31,400 nucleotides of DNA. Source: a virus. Each line of letters opens with the position of its first letter. Position 1 is the first letter of the stretch. The stretch spans positions 1-31,400 of IMG/VR virus record IMGVR_UViG_3300025102_000154. One strand, 5' to 3'. Positions 16,340 to 23,857 of the stretch are shown here, in pieces. The notes under the pieces are model-generated. The model did no database searches. It saw only the letters and a program-made list of their open reading frames with translations, and was not told the origin of the DNA. The position numbers and the translations under genes were made by a program.

Positions 16340-17266
16340 ATGGACTATACCTTTTTATTAGGTGCTTTAGAGAATATATTAGGAAGAAGTCATAAAAGAG
16401 CTAGAAATAATCACGCTTTTCATTGTCCTTTTTGCAACCATCGTAAACCTAAGTTAGAAATTAATTTAATTACTAACGATGAAGGTAAGAATTTTTGGGA
16501 ATGTTGGGTGTGTAAAACTAGAGGTCAGAGTATATACTCTCTAGTAAAACAACTTAAACTTCCTAAATTAGAAGGTCAAGAAGTTTTAAAATATGTAAAA
16601 AAAGGTAAAAAGTATAATTACAAAAATGAAGAAGCAGTTGAATTACCAAAAGAATTCCAACCATTAACAACTGCAACTCAAAGTTCTATAATAGCTAATA
16701 AGATTAAAAAATATCTACATGAACGAGGATTTACCAAAAATGATTTTATTAAATATAATGTTGGATACACAACAACTGGAGACTATGGAGGAAGAATCAT
16801 TATCCCAAGCTATTCTTCATCCAATAGGCTCAACTATTTTATTGGAAGAACTTACGAAAACTCTTATTTTAAGTACAAAAATCCGCAATCTACCAAAGAC
16901 ATAATATTTTTCGAAAATTTAATTAATTGGAATCAACCTATAATTCTATGCGAAGGAGTATTTGATGCGATAGCTATTCGTAGGAATGCTATACCTATTT
17001 TAGGAAAGAGTTTATCTCCTTCATTAATAAAAAAAATTATTACATCCAATGTAAAAGACATTTATATAGCTTTAGATAAAGATGCACAAAAAGATGCATT
17101 AGAAATATCTGAAAAACTACTTAACCTAGGTAAGAGGATCTTCCTAGTTGATCTCAAAGAAAAAGACCCCAGCGAGATGGGCTTTAAAGCTTTTACTCGT
17201 CATATACAAACAGCAGAAGAATTAGACTTATCTGGTCTAATGCTGCACAAAATGCAAGCCATATGA
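16340..17266 (+). CDS. DNA primase (T4 gp61-like)
   Basis: 308 residues. An N-terminal CHC2-type zinc finger has C29, C32, C55 and C58 (FHCPFCNH and ECWVCKTRG). A Toprim-type domain follows with LCEGVFDA (E205) and YIALDKDAQK (D246, D248). GGRIIIPSYS and YFIGRTY (around 161-181) match the strand region before Toprim in primases. The length is close to T4 gp61 (about 340). It synthesises RNA primers for lagging-strand replication with a replicative helicase, which is not in this window. The gene is first in its operon and is coupled to the next by an ATGA overlap (17263-17266). A replication gene in the middle of virion-type genes is notable. Confidence 0.9.
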   Translation: MDYTFLLGALENILGRSHKRARNNHAFHCPFCNHRKPKLEINLITNDEGKNFWECWVCKTRGQSIYSLVKQLKLPKLEGQEVLKYVKKGKKYNYKNEEAVELPKEFQPLTTATQSSIIANKIKKYLHERGFTKNDFIKYNVGYTTTGDYGGRIIIPSYSSSNRLNYFIGRTYENSYFKYKNPQSTKDIIFFENLINWNQPIILCEGVFDAIAIRRNAIPILGKSLSPSLIKKIITSNVKDIYIALDKDAQKDALEISEKLLNLGKRIFLVDLKEKDPSEMGFKAFTRHIQTAEELDLSGLMLHKMQAI

Positions 17267-18045
17267 TAAGGCAAGGTACGAATATACTAAAAGAAAATTC
17301 TAAAAATAGATTAAATTTTAAACCTGAACTTAAACAGATTAATTTTCTAGACCGAAGAGTTTACAAAAGAGATGAAGGAGTTTACTACCCATCAGTTACT
17401 ACTATTCTTCAATATATGCCAAAAAACAAATTTTTTGATAACTGGTTAAAAGATGTTGGACACAATGCTGACTTAATAATGAGAAAAGCAGGTAAAGAAG
17501 GTACTCAAGTTCATGAAGCTGCTGAAGCATTAGTTTTAGGTAAAGAAGTTAATTGGATGGACGATTACGGTAATGCTAAATATTCTCAAATAGTTTGGGA
17601 AATGATCTTAAAATTTTATGATTTTTGGTCTACCTGCAAACCTAAACTAATATCTACTGAAGAATTTGTATTTTCAGATAAATTTAAATATGCCGGCACT
17701 GCTGATTTATTAGTAGAAATAGACGGTGAAATTTGGTTATTAGATCTAAAAACATCAAATAATTTACATAGATCATATAACTTACAACTTGCAGCATATG
17801 CTAAAGCAATTGAAGAGACGAAAGGAATAAAAATACAAAGAACAGGAATAATTTGGTTAAAAGCTAGTACTAGGTCTGCTTCTAAAAAGAAAGGAGTATA
17901 TCAGGGAAAAGGATGGCAAATAAAAACTATTGACGAAATAGATTATAATTTTGATTTATTTCAAACTATATATAAACTTTATTTGTTAGATAACCCTAAT
18001 ACTAAACCTATTTATAAGAGTTATCCAACAACTATAAAATTATGA
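17263..18045 (+). CDS. PD-(D/E)XK exonuclease, RecB/Cas4-like
   Basis: 260 residues. Motifs are in the order of the RecB/Cas4-like nuclease family: PSVTTILQYMP near the N-terminus, G-T-QVHEAAE with H84, EE at 133-134, GTADLLVEIDG with D148, LLDLKTS with D161 and K163, and NLQLAAYAKA with Q175 and Y179. All catalytic residues are present. Likely a DNA exonuclease used in recombination, repair or host DNA breakdown. The N-terminus MIRQGTNILKEN loosely resembles the leaders of nearby proteins (I-L-K-E), but less clearly. Joined by ATGA overlaps to the primase upstream and the lipoprotein downstream. Confidence 0.85.
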   Translation: MIRQGTNILKENSKNRLNFKPELKQINFLDRRVYKRDEGVYYPSVTTILQYMPKNKFFDNWLKDVGHNADLIMRKAGKEGTQVHEAAEALVLGKEVNWMDDYGNAKYSQIVWEMILKFYDFWSTCKPKLISTEEFVFSDKFKYAGTADLLVEIDGEIWLLDLKTSNNLHRSYNLQLAAYAKAIEETKGIKIQRTGIIWLKASTRSASKKKGVYQGKGWQIKTIDEIDYNFDLFQTIYKLYLLDNPNTKPIYKSYPTTIKL

Positions 18046-18908
18046 AAAAACTAGCACTACTTCTATTTCTTTTTATTACCTTATCTAGTTGTGGTGTTCA
18101 ATGGCAATATACATCGTTAAGTACCGCAGGACAAGTTAACAGTATATACAGATCATCTAATGTACAAGTTGACACAATTACATCTCTTTCTGATTTAAGA
18201 TGGAAACTTAGAAACGACTTTAATTTCAGATACGATTTTGCAACTTATGCAATGCAACAACCTTATACATGGTATTGGAATAATCCAAGATTAGAAGGTA
18301 TTTGGAGACCGTATAATAGATTTGATATTTACTTTAACAGTAACTGGTTTTGGAATGATTGGGCATTTAACTATCCCTTTCATCATACTTGGGGATGGAA
18401 CAATTGGTATAATTGGAATAGACCATATAACTACTATGGGTGGAATAGACCCTATAGTCCATGGAATAATTGGAATAATAATTGGTATAACGGTCCTTTT
18501 AATAATCAAGGGTATAATGTTGTATGGAATTCAAGTCGAAGAGGCAGCAGTAGATCTTATATTAACGGGTATAGAACTAATATAGTATCCAATAATATAC
18601 AATCTGTGCTCAATACCAATAGGAGAACAAGAAACACTTTAAACACAACTAATTATAATAAACCACTAGTAATAAATAATAATGATCAAGTTATTAAACC
18701 TAATACAAGAACAAATTGGAAACCCCAAAGCAATAGTAATGGCCGGGGGGGGAGGAACAGGCAAGTCTTACCTCCTTCAACAACTAGATCTAACTTCACT
18801 CCAACAGTTCAACCCAGACAAGTACGTGGAGGATCCGGAACATCGATTCCACAACAATCTAGGAGCAGCATCAGCACAAGTAGCCAAAGACGTGGAGGCG
18901 GCAGCTGA
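18042..18908 (+). CDS. Trp/Asn/Tyr-rich lipoprotein overlapping the next gene
   Basis: 288 residues. A signal peptide of Lys-Lys plus a Leu/Phe core ends in the lipobox LSSC (C17), so the mature protein should be lipidated. Residues about 75-170 are very rich in W, N, Y, P and G (WNNWYNWNRPYNYYGWN-type repeats). The remainder is Ser/Arg/Asn-rich and low in complexity. Such WN-rich lipoproteins are common in Bacteroidetes, supporting such a host. In a phage, an envelope lipoprotein could block superinfection or aid lysis, but no homology decides this. The last 227 bases also encode the first 76 residues of the P-loop kinase in another frame. GC content rises to about 49% in 18761-18900 and falls to about 32% right after this stop, consistent with dual coding. 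Confidence 0.75.
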   Translation: MKKLALLLFLFITLSSCGVQWQYTSLSTAGQVNSIYRSSNVQVDTITSLSDLRWKLRNDFNFRYDFATYAMQQPYTWYWNNPRLEGIWRPYNRFDIYFNSNWFWNDWAFNYPFHHTWGWNNWYNWNRPYNYYGWNRPYSPWNNWNNNWYNGPFNNQGYNVVWNSSRRGSSRSYINGYRTNIVSNNIQSVLNTNRRTRNTLNTTNYNKPLVINNNDQVIKPNTRTNWKPQSNSNGRGGRNRQVLPPSTTRSNFTPTVQPRQVRGGSGTSIPQQSRSSISTSSQRRGGGS

Positions 18909-19611
18909 AACAGGAATTAGTTTCGTTTGGGATACTACGGCTTCTAATCCTTCTAAAATACAAGACCTTTTAAATAGAGGGTATGATGTATATATGATTA
19001 TGGTATATGCTCATCCTATGATTTCATATGTATCTAATTTCGGAAGAAAAAGAGCATTACCTGCAGTAGCAGTGTTTTCAACTTGGAGAAACGTATACCA
19101 ACTGATAAGTCAGTATCAAGATATGTTAGGGGATAATCTATCTATTTTTATAAATGATAGAGGAGGTAAATTTAATAAGGAAATTGAAGCTTTTAATAAA
19201 GCAGGCGAAAGAGGAGTTAATGGAATAAAAGAATTCCTTAAATCCTATAACGAAAAAACGGGTACAGGTAAATCATCTTTTTTTACTCCTGTTAATATGA
19301 GTTCTGAAGAAGAGCAAGCTTTTAATAAAGCAGTAGCTGATATAGATTATGATAGAGATCATAGATCTGAAGATAAAGCTATAAAAAAAGAATTTTTAAA
19401 ATTTTACCAAAAAAACGGTGTTGGACCAGGTGATGACCAGTTAATTAAAGCTCGAGATAAATTTAGAGATAGTAAAGCTAAAAGCGAAAAGAGAAGTGAT
19501 GACGTTTTAGAAAATATAGCTGAAATGTTATTTAGCTCTGATTTTCAAAAATTACTTAAATCTTCTTCTGTAGCTGATATTGATAAAAAAGTACAAAAGT
19601 TTTTGACATGA
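18682..19611 (+). CDS. P-loop kinase (zeta-toxin/PNK-like) with leader peptide
   Basis: 309 residues. The start at 18682 is supported by the leader-like N-terminus MIKLLNLIQEQ and by a correct Rossmann strand plus Walker A, AIVMAGGGGTGKSYLL (18-33). It is followed by FNPDKYVED, a helix, and FVWDTTASNPSKIQ (about 81-94), typical of zeta-toxin or polynucleotide-kinase-like P-loop kinases. YDVYMIMVYAHP and R-rich segments come next. The C-terminal third (about 220-309) is charged and helical. The substrate is unknown. The whole nucleotide-binding site lies within the part that overlaps the lipoprotein gene. The stop overlaps the next ATG (ATGA, 19608-19611). The leader ends I-Q-E, fitting prohead-protease specificity, so delivery into the host is plausible. 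Confidence 0.8.
   Translation: MIKLLNLIQEQIGNPKAIVMAGGGGTGKSYLLQQLDLTSLQQFNPDKYVEDPEHRFHNNLGAASAQVAKDVEAAAETGISFVWDTTASNPSKIQDLLNRGYDVYMIMVYAHPMISYVSNFGRKRALPAVAVFSTWRNVYQLISQYQDMLGDNLSIFINDRGGKFNKEIEAFNKAGERGVNGIKEFLKSYNEKTGTGKSSFFTPVNMSSEEEQAFNKAVADIDYDRDHRSEDKAIKKEFLKFYQKNGVGPGDDQLIKARDKFRDSKAKSEKRSDDVLENIAEMLFSSDFQKLLKSSSVADIDKKVQKFLT
18745..18752 (+). repeat. Run of eight G in two overlapping reading frames
   Basis: A G8 tract inside the Walker A codons of the P-loop kinase and in the lipoprotein tail, in an AT-rich genome. Loss of one G would join the lipoprotein frame to the kinase frame. It could be a slippage site or a base-calling risk. Confidence 0.9.
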
Positions 19612-20804
19612 TAGCATTATACCCCGGAGCTTTTAAACCACCTCATAGAGGACACTTTGAAGTAGTAAAAAGCTTACTTAACGGTAATCATAGAGGTAGA
19701 GAATACAGTATTGAAAATTACTTAGATGCTGGTGTTCAAGCACTTAAAGGCTCAGAAGGTAGTGTAAAACCAATTGAAAAGGTAGTAATTTTTGTTAGCG
19801 GTGGGGTAAGAAACGGTATTTCTATAGAAGAATCTATTAAAGTATGGAATATTTATTCTAAATACCTCAGTAATATAGAAATAGTCGATGGAGGTAGTAA
19901 TCCAATGATTACTGCAAAAGATTACGCAAAAAGTAATCAAGATAAAAATTTTTACGCTATAACAGGTATTAGATCAGAAGAGGATTTAGTAGATTTAAAA
20001 AGAGTAACTACTTTTAAAAATAGAAAAAATGTTGAAGGGCTGGTAATACCGGCTAGTACTAATTCAAACGTTAGAGCAACAGACTTTAGAAAAGCACTAC
20101 TTTCAGGTAATCTAGATCAAGTAATTGACTTTTTTCCCAAAGAAATAAGTAGAGATGATATTTTAAAAATAATGAAAATGTTAAAAAGCAGTATTATAGC
20201 TGAAGAAATGGAAAATCAGCTTAACAGTAAACTTAATAGTATATTTGAAACTACAGAAGGCTCCTCAGGTACTCACGTAGCTCATAAAAGCGTACAGAGA
20301 TCTGAAGATAGAGCAAATTTAGTTTCTCTATATAGTAAATTAAGGCATGAATTAGGTGATGATCTTTTTCATATTAATTTTAATCAGGATAATATCACTA
20401 TAACTAATAAAGGAGAAGATTTCAATATAAGTTTTGACTACACTCCTTACATGGGCTCTATATTAGAGTATATGATAGATGAAGGTATTAATATACTCCC
20501 TTTACCTGAAATAAAAATTAAAAAAGATATTAAAGAATCCTCAGATTTTTTTGGTAAAACTGCTTACTATACCCCTGATTCTAAGGAAGTAGTTTTATAC
20601 GTTGAAGGCAGACACCCAAAAGACGTAATGAGATCTTTTGTTCATGAAATGATTCATCATAAACAAAATTTAGAAGGTAGATTAGGTAATATAAACACTA
20701 CTAATACCAACCAAGACGAAAGATTACTAGAGTTGGAAAAAGAAGCTTACCTAGAAGGTAATATAACCTTTAGAAACTGGGAAGATTCAGTAAAAAATAC
20801 TTAA
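19608..20804 (+). CDS. Nucleotidyltransferase fused to a zinc metallopeptidase-like domain
   Basis: 398 residues. Domain 1 (1-180): YPGAFKPPHRGHFEVV with the HxGH motif at 13-16, and VRATDFRKALLSG (165-177), as in cytidylyltransferase/NMN-adenylyltransferase-like enzymes. A linker (188-202) reads IMKMLKSSIIAEEMENQ, resembling the leader of neighbouring proteins (MKLSSIILNEEN). Domain 2 (about 230-398): KTAYYTPDSKEVVLYVEGRHP, then FVHEMIHHKQNLEG with the HExxH zinc motif at 346-350, and a downstream LELEKEAYLEGN helix offering a third ligand. The nucleotide substrate cannot be assigned. The protease may be a gluzincin-type peptidase. The protein could be cut at IAE-E between domains. Coupled by ATGA to the P-loop kinase; last gene of its operon. 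Confidence 0.8.
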   Translation: MIALYPGAFKPPHRGHFEVVKSLLNGNHRGREYSIENYLDAGVQALKGSEGSVKPIEKVVIFVSGGVRNGISIEESIKVWNIYSKYLSNIEIVDGGSNPMITAKDYAKSNQDKNFYAITGIRSEEDLVDLKRVTTFKNRKNVEGLVIPASTNSNVRATDFRKALLSGNLDQVIDFFPKEISRDDILKIMKMLKSSIIAEEMENQLNSKLNSIFETTEGSSGTHVAHKSVQRSEDRANLVSLYSKLRHELGDDLFHINFNQDNITITNKGEDFNISFDYTPYMGSILEYMIDEGINILPLPEIKIKKDIKESSDFFGKTAYYTPDSKEVVLYVEGRHPKDVMRSFVHEMIHHKQNLEGRLGNINTTNTNQDERLLELEKEAYLEGNITFRNWEDSVKNT

Positions 20805-20808
20805 AAAA

Positions 20809-20839
20809 GTTGGATAATTGTATGAAATTTCTTATATTA
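20809..20839 (+). promoter_or_regulatory. Candidate promoter GTTG-N20-TATATTA (site 3)
   Basis: GTTG at 20809-20812, 20 bases, TATATTA at 20833-20839, 30 bases before the ATG at 20870. Same spacing as sites 1 and 2. Confidence 0.6.
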
Positions 20840-20869
20840 CATATTAAACTATATTAAAATAAAGGTTAT

Positions 20870-21415
20870 ATGAATACAAGTATTGTAGATTTATTAGAAG
20901 CATATCCGCTTCCAGAGCAAAAAGAAGTACCGCCATATAAAATATACTGTGATATGGATGGAGTACTTACTGATTTTGAATCAAGATTCGAATATTTTAC
21001 TGGTATGTCCCCTAAGGACTACGAAAAGAAAAATGGAATAGGTGGTTTTTGGAATCTCATCGACGTAGAAGTTGGAGTAAGATTTTGGGTAGGTATGTCA
21101 TGGATGCCTCAAGGGGAAAGATTATGGAATTTTATTTCTCCTTATAAACCTGATTTATTAACTTCTCCTTCTAGAGATAATAATTCGAGATTAGGAAAAA
21201 ACTTATGGGTAAAGAATAATTTAAATCCTAAACCTAAAGTTATATTTGCTTATTCAGCTGATAAACAAAGGTATGCTAATGAAAATAGTATATTAATAGA
21301 TGATAAAAAGTCCAACATTAACGAATGGGCAGCTAAAGGAGGTATAGCTATTAGATGTAAAAATGGTAATGTAGATCACGTAATAGAAAAACTTATGGAA
21401 CTTGGTTATGAATAA
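20870..21415 (+). CDS. HAD-family phosphatase (5'-nucleotidase-like) with leader peptide
   Basis: 181 residues. The N-terminus MNTSIVDLLEAYP is leader-like (L-L-E-A). The HAD core follows: motif I YCDMDGVLTDF with nucleophile D28 and acid/base D30, motif II LLTSPSRD (about 98-105), a Lys-containing segment, and motif IV ILIDDKKSNINEW (about 141-153). The cap is small and helical. Proteins of this layout are annotated as 5'(3')-nucleotidase or 3'-phosphatase-like; substrate is not decided by sequence. First gene of an operon after promoter-like site 3. Its end overlaps the next ATG by eight bases. Confidence 0.8.
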   Translation: MNTSIVDLLEAYPLPEQKEVPPYKIYCDMDGVLTDFESRFEYFTGMSPKDYEKKNGIGGFWNLIDVEVGVRFWVGMSWMPQGERLWNFISPYKPDLLTSPSRDNNSRLGKNLWVKNNLNPKPKVIFAYSADKQRYANENSILIDDKKSNINEWAAKGGIAIRCKNGNVDHVIEKLMELGYE

Positions 21416-21986
21416 CGATTCAGTATTAAAAAAAGAATTTAAAAAATCAGATGTCGAAAGAGTAAGGAACTTAGTAAAAAAAGATTTTTCTTCTTCTACT
21501 AAACAACAGACTGGTTATAAGAAATCGTACAAAAAATATAATGAAGGAGATATCTGGGAAGAAGACGGTCGTAAATGGACTATCAAGAATGGTATTAGAC
21601 AGAATATTACTAAGTTAGATCAGGCTAAAAAATCACTCAGAATACCCTTAAGATGTCCTAAATGTGGTGGTTCTATGAAACATTGGTTAAATAAAAAAAT
21701 GTATAAAATTCATGGTTTTTGTTTTGACCCCTGTACTGTTAAGATGGAAGGACAATTAAGAAAAGCAGGCTTATACGAACAGTATGAAAAGCGTATGATG
21801 CAAGGCAATATCAAAGCTTTCATTAACGATATAGAGGACTGGGCAAAAGAGTTAGTTAACACTAGTGCAACTTTCGTAACTGAAGACGGAGCTATAGAAG
21901 ATTGGAAGTCTAATTCTACTAAAGATATGAATTTTATTAAAAATATGAAAGAGTATATGTCTAATCTCTCAGAACACTTAAAATAA
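21408..21986 (+). CDS. Conserved phage zinc-ribbon protein
   Basis: 192 residues from ATG 21408; an upstream TTG at 21402 would add two residues but is less likely. The N-terminus is basic and low in complexity (VKKDFSSSTKQQTGYKKSYK). A conserved core reads GDIWEEDGRKWTIKNGIRQN, KLDQAKKSLRIPLRCPKCGG, SMKHWLNKKMYKIHGFCFDP and CTVKMEGQLRKAGLYEQYE. The cysteines CPKC and CFDPC form a probable zinc ribbon; in relatives I recall, the second pair is CxxC, so the inserted Pro is slightly unusual. The C-terminus is helical. Seen in T4-like marine phages, function unknown; possibly nucleic-acid binding. Confidence 0.75.
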   Translation: MNNDSVLKKEFKKSDVERVRNLVKKDFSSSTKQQTGYKKSYKKYNEGDIWEEDGRKWTIKNGIRQNITKLDQAKKSLRIPLRCPKCGGSMKHWLNKKMYKIHGFCFDPCTVKMEGQLRKAGLYEQYEKRMMQGNIKAFINDIEDWAKELVNTSATFVTEDGAIEDWKSNSTKDMNFIKNMKEYMSNLSEHLK

Positions 21987-22000
21987 GCTATTTATAAATA
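21986..22000 (+). promoter_or_regulatory. Candidate late promoter, TATTTATAAATA
   Basis: AGCTATTTATAAATA in the 39-base gap before the gene at 22026. Contains both the recurring TATTTATA motif (21989-21996) and an exact T4-type late box TATAAATA (21993-22000) on the coding strand, 25 bases before the ATG. The best candidate of its class in the window. Confidence 0.45.
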
Positions 22001-22025
22001 AACTATTTTAACAGAGAGTTTTATA

Positions 22026-22805
22026 ATGGCAAAAAAAAAGAAAATTTCTTCAGATACATATGCTTTTATGAGAGAACTCATAAGGGAATCTTTAAGAGAC
22101 TGGTTTAAGAAAGAGAAGTGGGTACGCATCTCTTCTTCTGGTAATATAGCTGGCCCTTGCGGTACGTCTAAAGATAAGAAAAATCCCGATAGGTGCCTAC
22201 CAAAAGCAAAAGCTCAAAGTTTAACAAAAGGTCAAAGAGCCGCTACTGCAGCCAAGAAAAAGAAAGCAGGAAGTAAAGGAAAGACAGTCGTGAAAAATAC
22301 AAAAAAAGCAACAGTGAAAAAAGAAAATTTAGATCCTTCATATAAACATGATGGAAAATCAGCACCATTTGGTTCAGGTTATAGACCTGTAACTAAAGAA
22401 GATTTTACTAATTTAGTAGTAGGTATGATTCATGAAATAAAAAATAATAAAGTTACTTTTGGGTACGATTTAGATGCTATTCAAAATGTAGTCGACCACT
22501 TAAGGAGTAATTACAAAGAAGGACAAGATTATGAATTACATATTCAAAGAGGTGATGATCTACCTAATGCTATTACTTTCCCTAAAGGTAAATTCAAAGA
22601 TGATTACGATTTAAATGATATGCTAAATGTAGCACAGAGTGACGAAGATAGGTATGATGCTTATACTGATGATGATTTAAATGAGAAAAAAGATGATAGG
22701 TGTACTCGTATAGCTAAACGCAAATACGATACTTGGCCTTCTGCATATGCTTCAGGAGCAGTAGTTAGATGTAGAAGAGGTGAAATATGGAAAAAAGAAA
22801 AATGA
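22026..22805 (+). CDS. Lys-rich conserved phage protein with DUF5872-like segments
   Basis: 259 residues. After a helical start (YAFMRELIRESLRDWFKKE) comes KWVRISSSGNIAGPCGTSKD, then NPDRCLPKAKAQSLTKGQRA and AATAAKKKKAG, a pattern I associate with DUF5872-like proteins. A Lys-rich linker follows, then YKHDGKSAPFGSGYRPVTKE and a mixed alpha/beta domain (about 125-215). The C-terminus has RIAKRKYDTWPSAYASGAVV and RCRRGEIW, a second short conserved module common in phage and giant-virus proteins. The three segments look like independent modules. Function unknown; the basic character suggests an internal or DNA-associated virion role. The stop overlaps the next start as ATGA (22802-22805). Confidence 0.7.
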   Translation: MAKKKKISSDTYAFMRELIRESLRDWFKKEKWVRISSSGNIAGPCGTSKDKKNPDRCLPKAKAQSLTKGQRAATAAKKKKAGSKGKTVVKNTKKATVKKENLDPSYKHDGKSAPFGSGYRPVTKEDFTNLVVGMIHEIKNNKVTFGYDLDAIQNVVDHLRSNYKEGQDYELHIQRGDDLPNAITFPKGKFKDDYDLNDMLNVAQSDEDRYDAYTDDDLNEKKDDRCTRIAKRKYDTWPSAYASGAVVRCRRGEIWKKEK

Positions 22806-23857
22806 TAAAAATTACAGACATATTGTTAGAAGCAACTTTTGATGATATCAAAAATCTTTCTTACGCTAAAGTTAAAGAAACGTATGCTCTTAGAAAGAAA
22901 ATAAGTCAGGCTATTCTTAATTTTTTTCCTCATGAAGATCATATGGTTAAAGTAGAATACTACGGAGACTATGTAGAGGATGAGGATGAATTAACAGTGA
23001 AAGAGCTTATAGAGTATGTTGATAAAAGAATCGACGATAATGTACTCCTAAATGACGATATTAGCATTGACCCGGCTACTGATAAATCTCCTACACTTTT
23101 TATAGATGTGGGGGAAAATTCTTTCGAAATCACTTCTCTTGATGATGAAGAATTTTTTGCAGAAAATTATGCTGATAGAAAAGTAAAAGTTAATTCTCAA
23201 CTAAGTACGATGAAAATGTCTGACATACTGTTAGAAGCTAAAGGGTTTTCTTTACCCTCATTACCTTATGCTTATAATGCTCTAGAGCCTCATTTTGATG
23301 AAGAAACTATGAGAGAGCATCATACTAAGCACCATAAAGGATACGTAACTAAGCTTAACGATGCTATGAAAGGTAAAGCTAAAAGTATAGAAGAAATCTT
23401 ATCTAATATTAAAAAATATGACGATAAAGTAAGAAACAATGCTGGAGGAGCATATAACCATACCCTCTACTTTAACTTACTATCCCCAGATGCTACAACA
23501 AATCCCGTCGGCCAATTAAAAGAAGATATAGATAAAGCTTTTGGTTCTTATCAAAAGTTTAAAGAAGAGTTTACAAACGCAGGTACAGGACAATTTGGAT
23601 CCGGATGGGCTTGGTTGACTCTTACTAGTAATGGACTAAAGATACATAGTACTCCTAATCAGGACAATCCATTAATGAGCTACTCTGAAATAAAGGGAGA
23701 TCCTATTATAGGTATGGATGTTTGGGAACATGCATACTACCTAAAACATAAAAGTAAAAGAGCTAGCTATATCAAAGATTTTTTTAAAGTATTATGTTGG
23801 AAAACAGCAGAAGAAAATTACCAAAAACTAATTAATAAAGATAATGAAGATAATTAA
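22802..23857 (+). CDS. Two-leader fusion: unknown domain plus Fe/Mn superoxide dismutase
   Basis: 351 residues from ATG 22802; I prefer it to ATG 22787 because it gives the leader MIKITDILLEA and an ATGA overlap. Residues 12-136 form a small acidic domain I do not recognise. At residue 137 a second leader occurs in frame (MKMSDILLEAKG, DNA 23210), followed by a complete Fe/Mn SOD: LPYAYNALEPHFDEETM, REHHTKHHKGY, NNAGGAYNHTLYF, GSGWAWL, GMDVWEHAYYLKHKSKR. All four metal ligands (two His, then Asp and His of DVWEH) are present. From the second Met the SOD would be 215 residues, a normal family length. SOD converts superoxide to peroxide and oxygen. The protein may be cut at both LLE-A sites, or the SOD may also be made from its own start. 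Confidence 0.85.
   Translation: MIKITDILLEATFDDIKNLSYAKVKETYALRKKISQAILNFFPHEDHMVKVEYYGDYVEDEDELTVKELIEYVDKRIDDNVLLNDDISIDPATDKSPTLFIDVGENSFEITSLDDEEFFAENYADRKVKVNSQLSTMKMSDILLEAKGFSLPSLPYAYNALEPHFDEETMREHHTKHHKGYVTKLNDAMKGKAKSIEEILSNIKKYDDKVRNNAGGAYNHTLYFNLLSPDATTNPVGQLKEDIDKAFGSYQKFKEEFTNAGTGQFGSGWAWLTLTSNGLKIHSTPNQDNPLMSYSEIKGDPIIGMDVWEHAYYLKHKSKRASYIKDFFKVLCWKTAEENYQKLINKDNEDN

Noticed and set aside
18322-18585. Ile/Gly-rich ORF inside the lipoprotein gene
   Set aside because: It is a frame shadow of the TGGAAT-type repeats that encode Trp and Asn; no leader or domain.
19608-20150. Firm assignment of the nucleotidyltransferase to NAD+ salvage or NAD-depletion counter-defence
   Set aside because: The HxGH motif shows only the superfamily; no NAMPT or other NAD pathway gene is in the window to support it.
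22787-22801. Upstream start for the SOD fusion
   Set aside because: ATG 22802 gives the ATGA overlap and the typical leader; the five extra residues match nothing.
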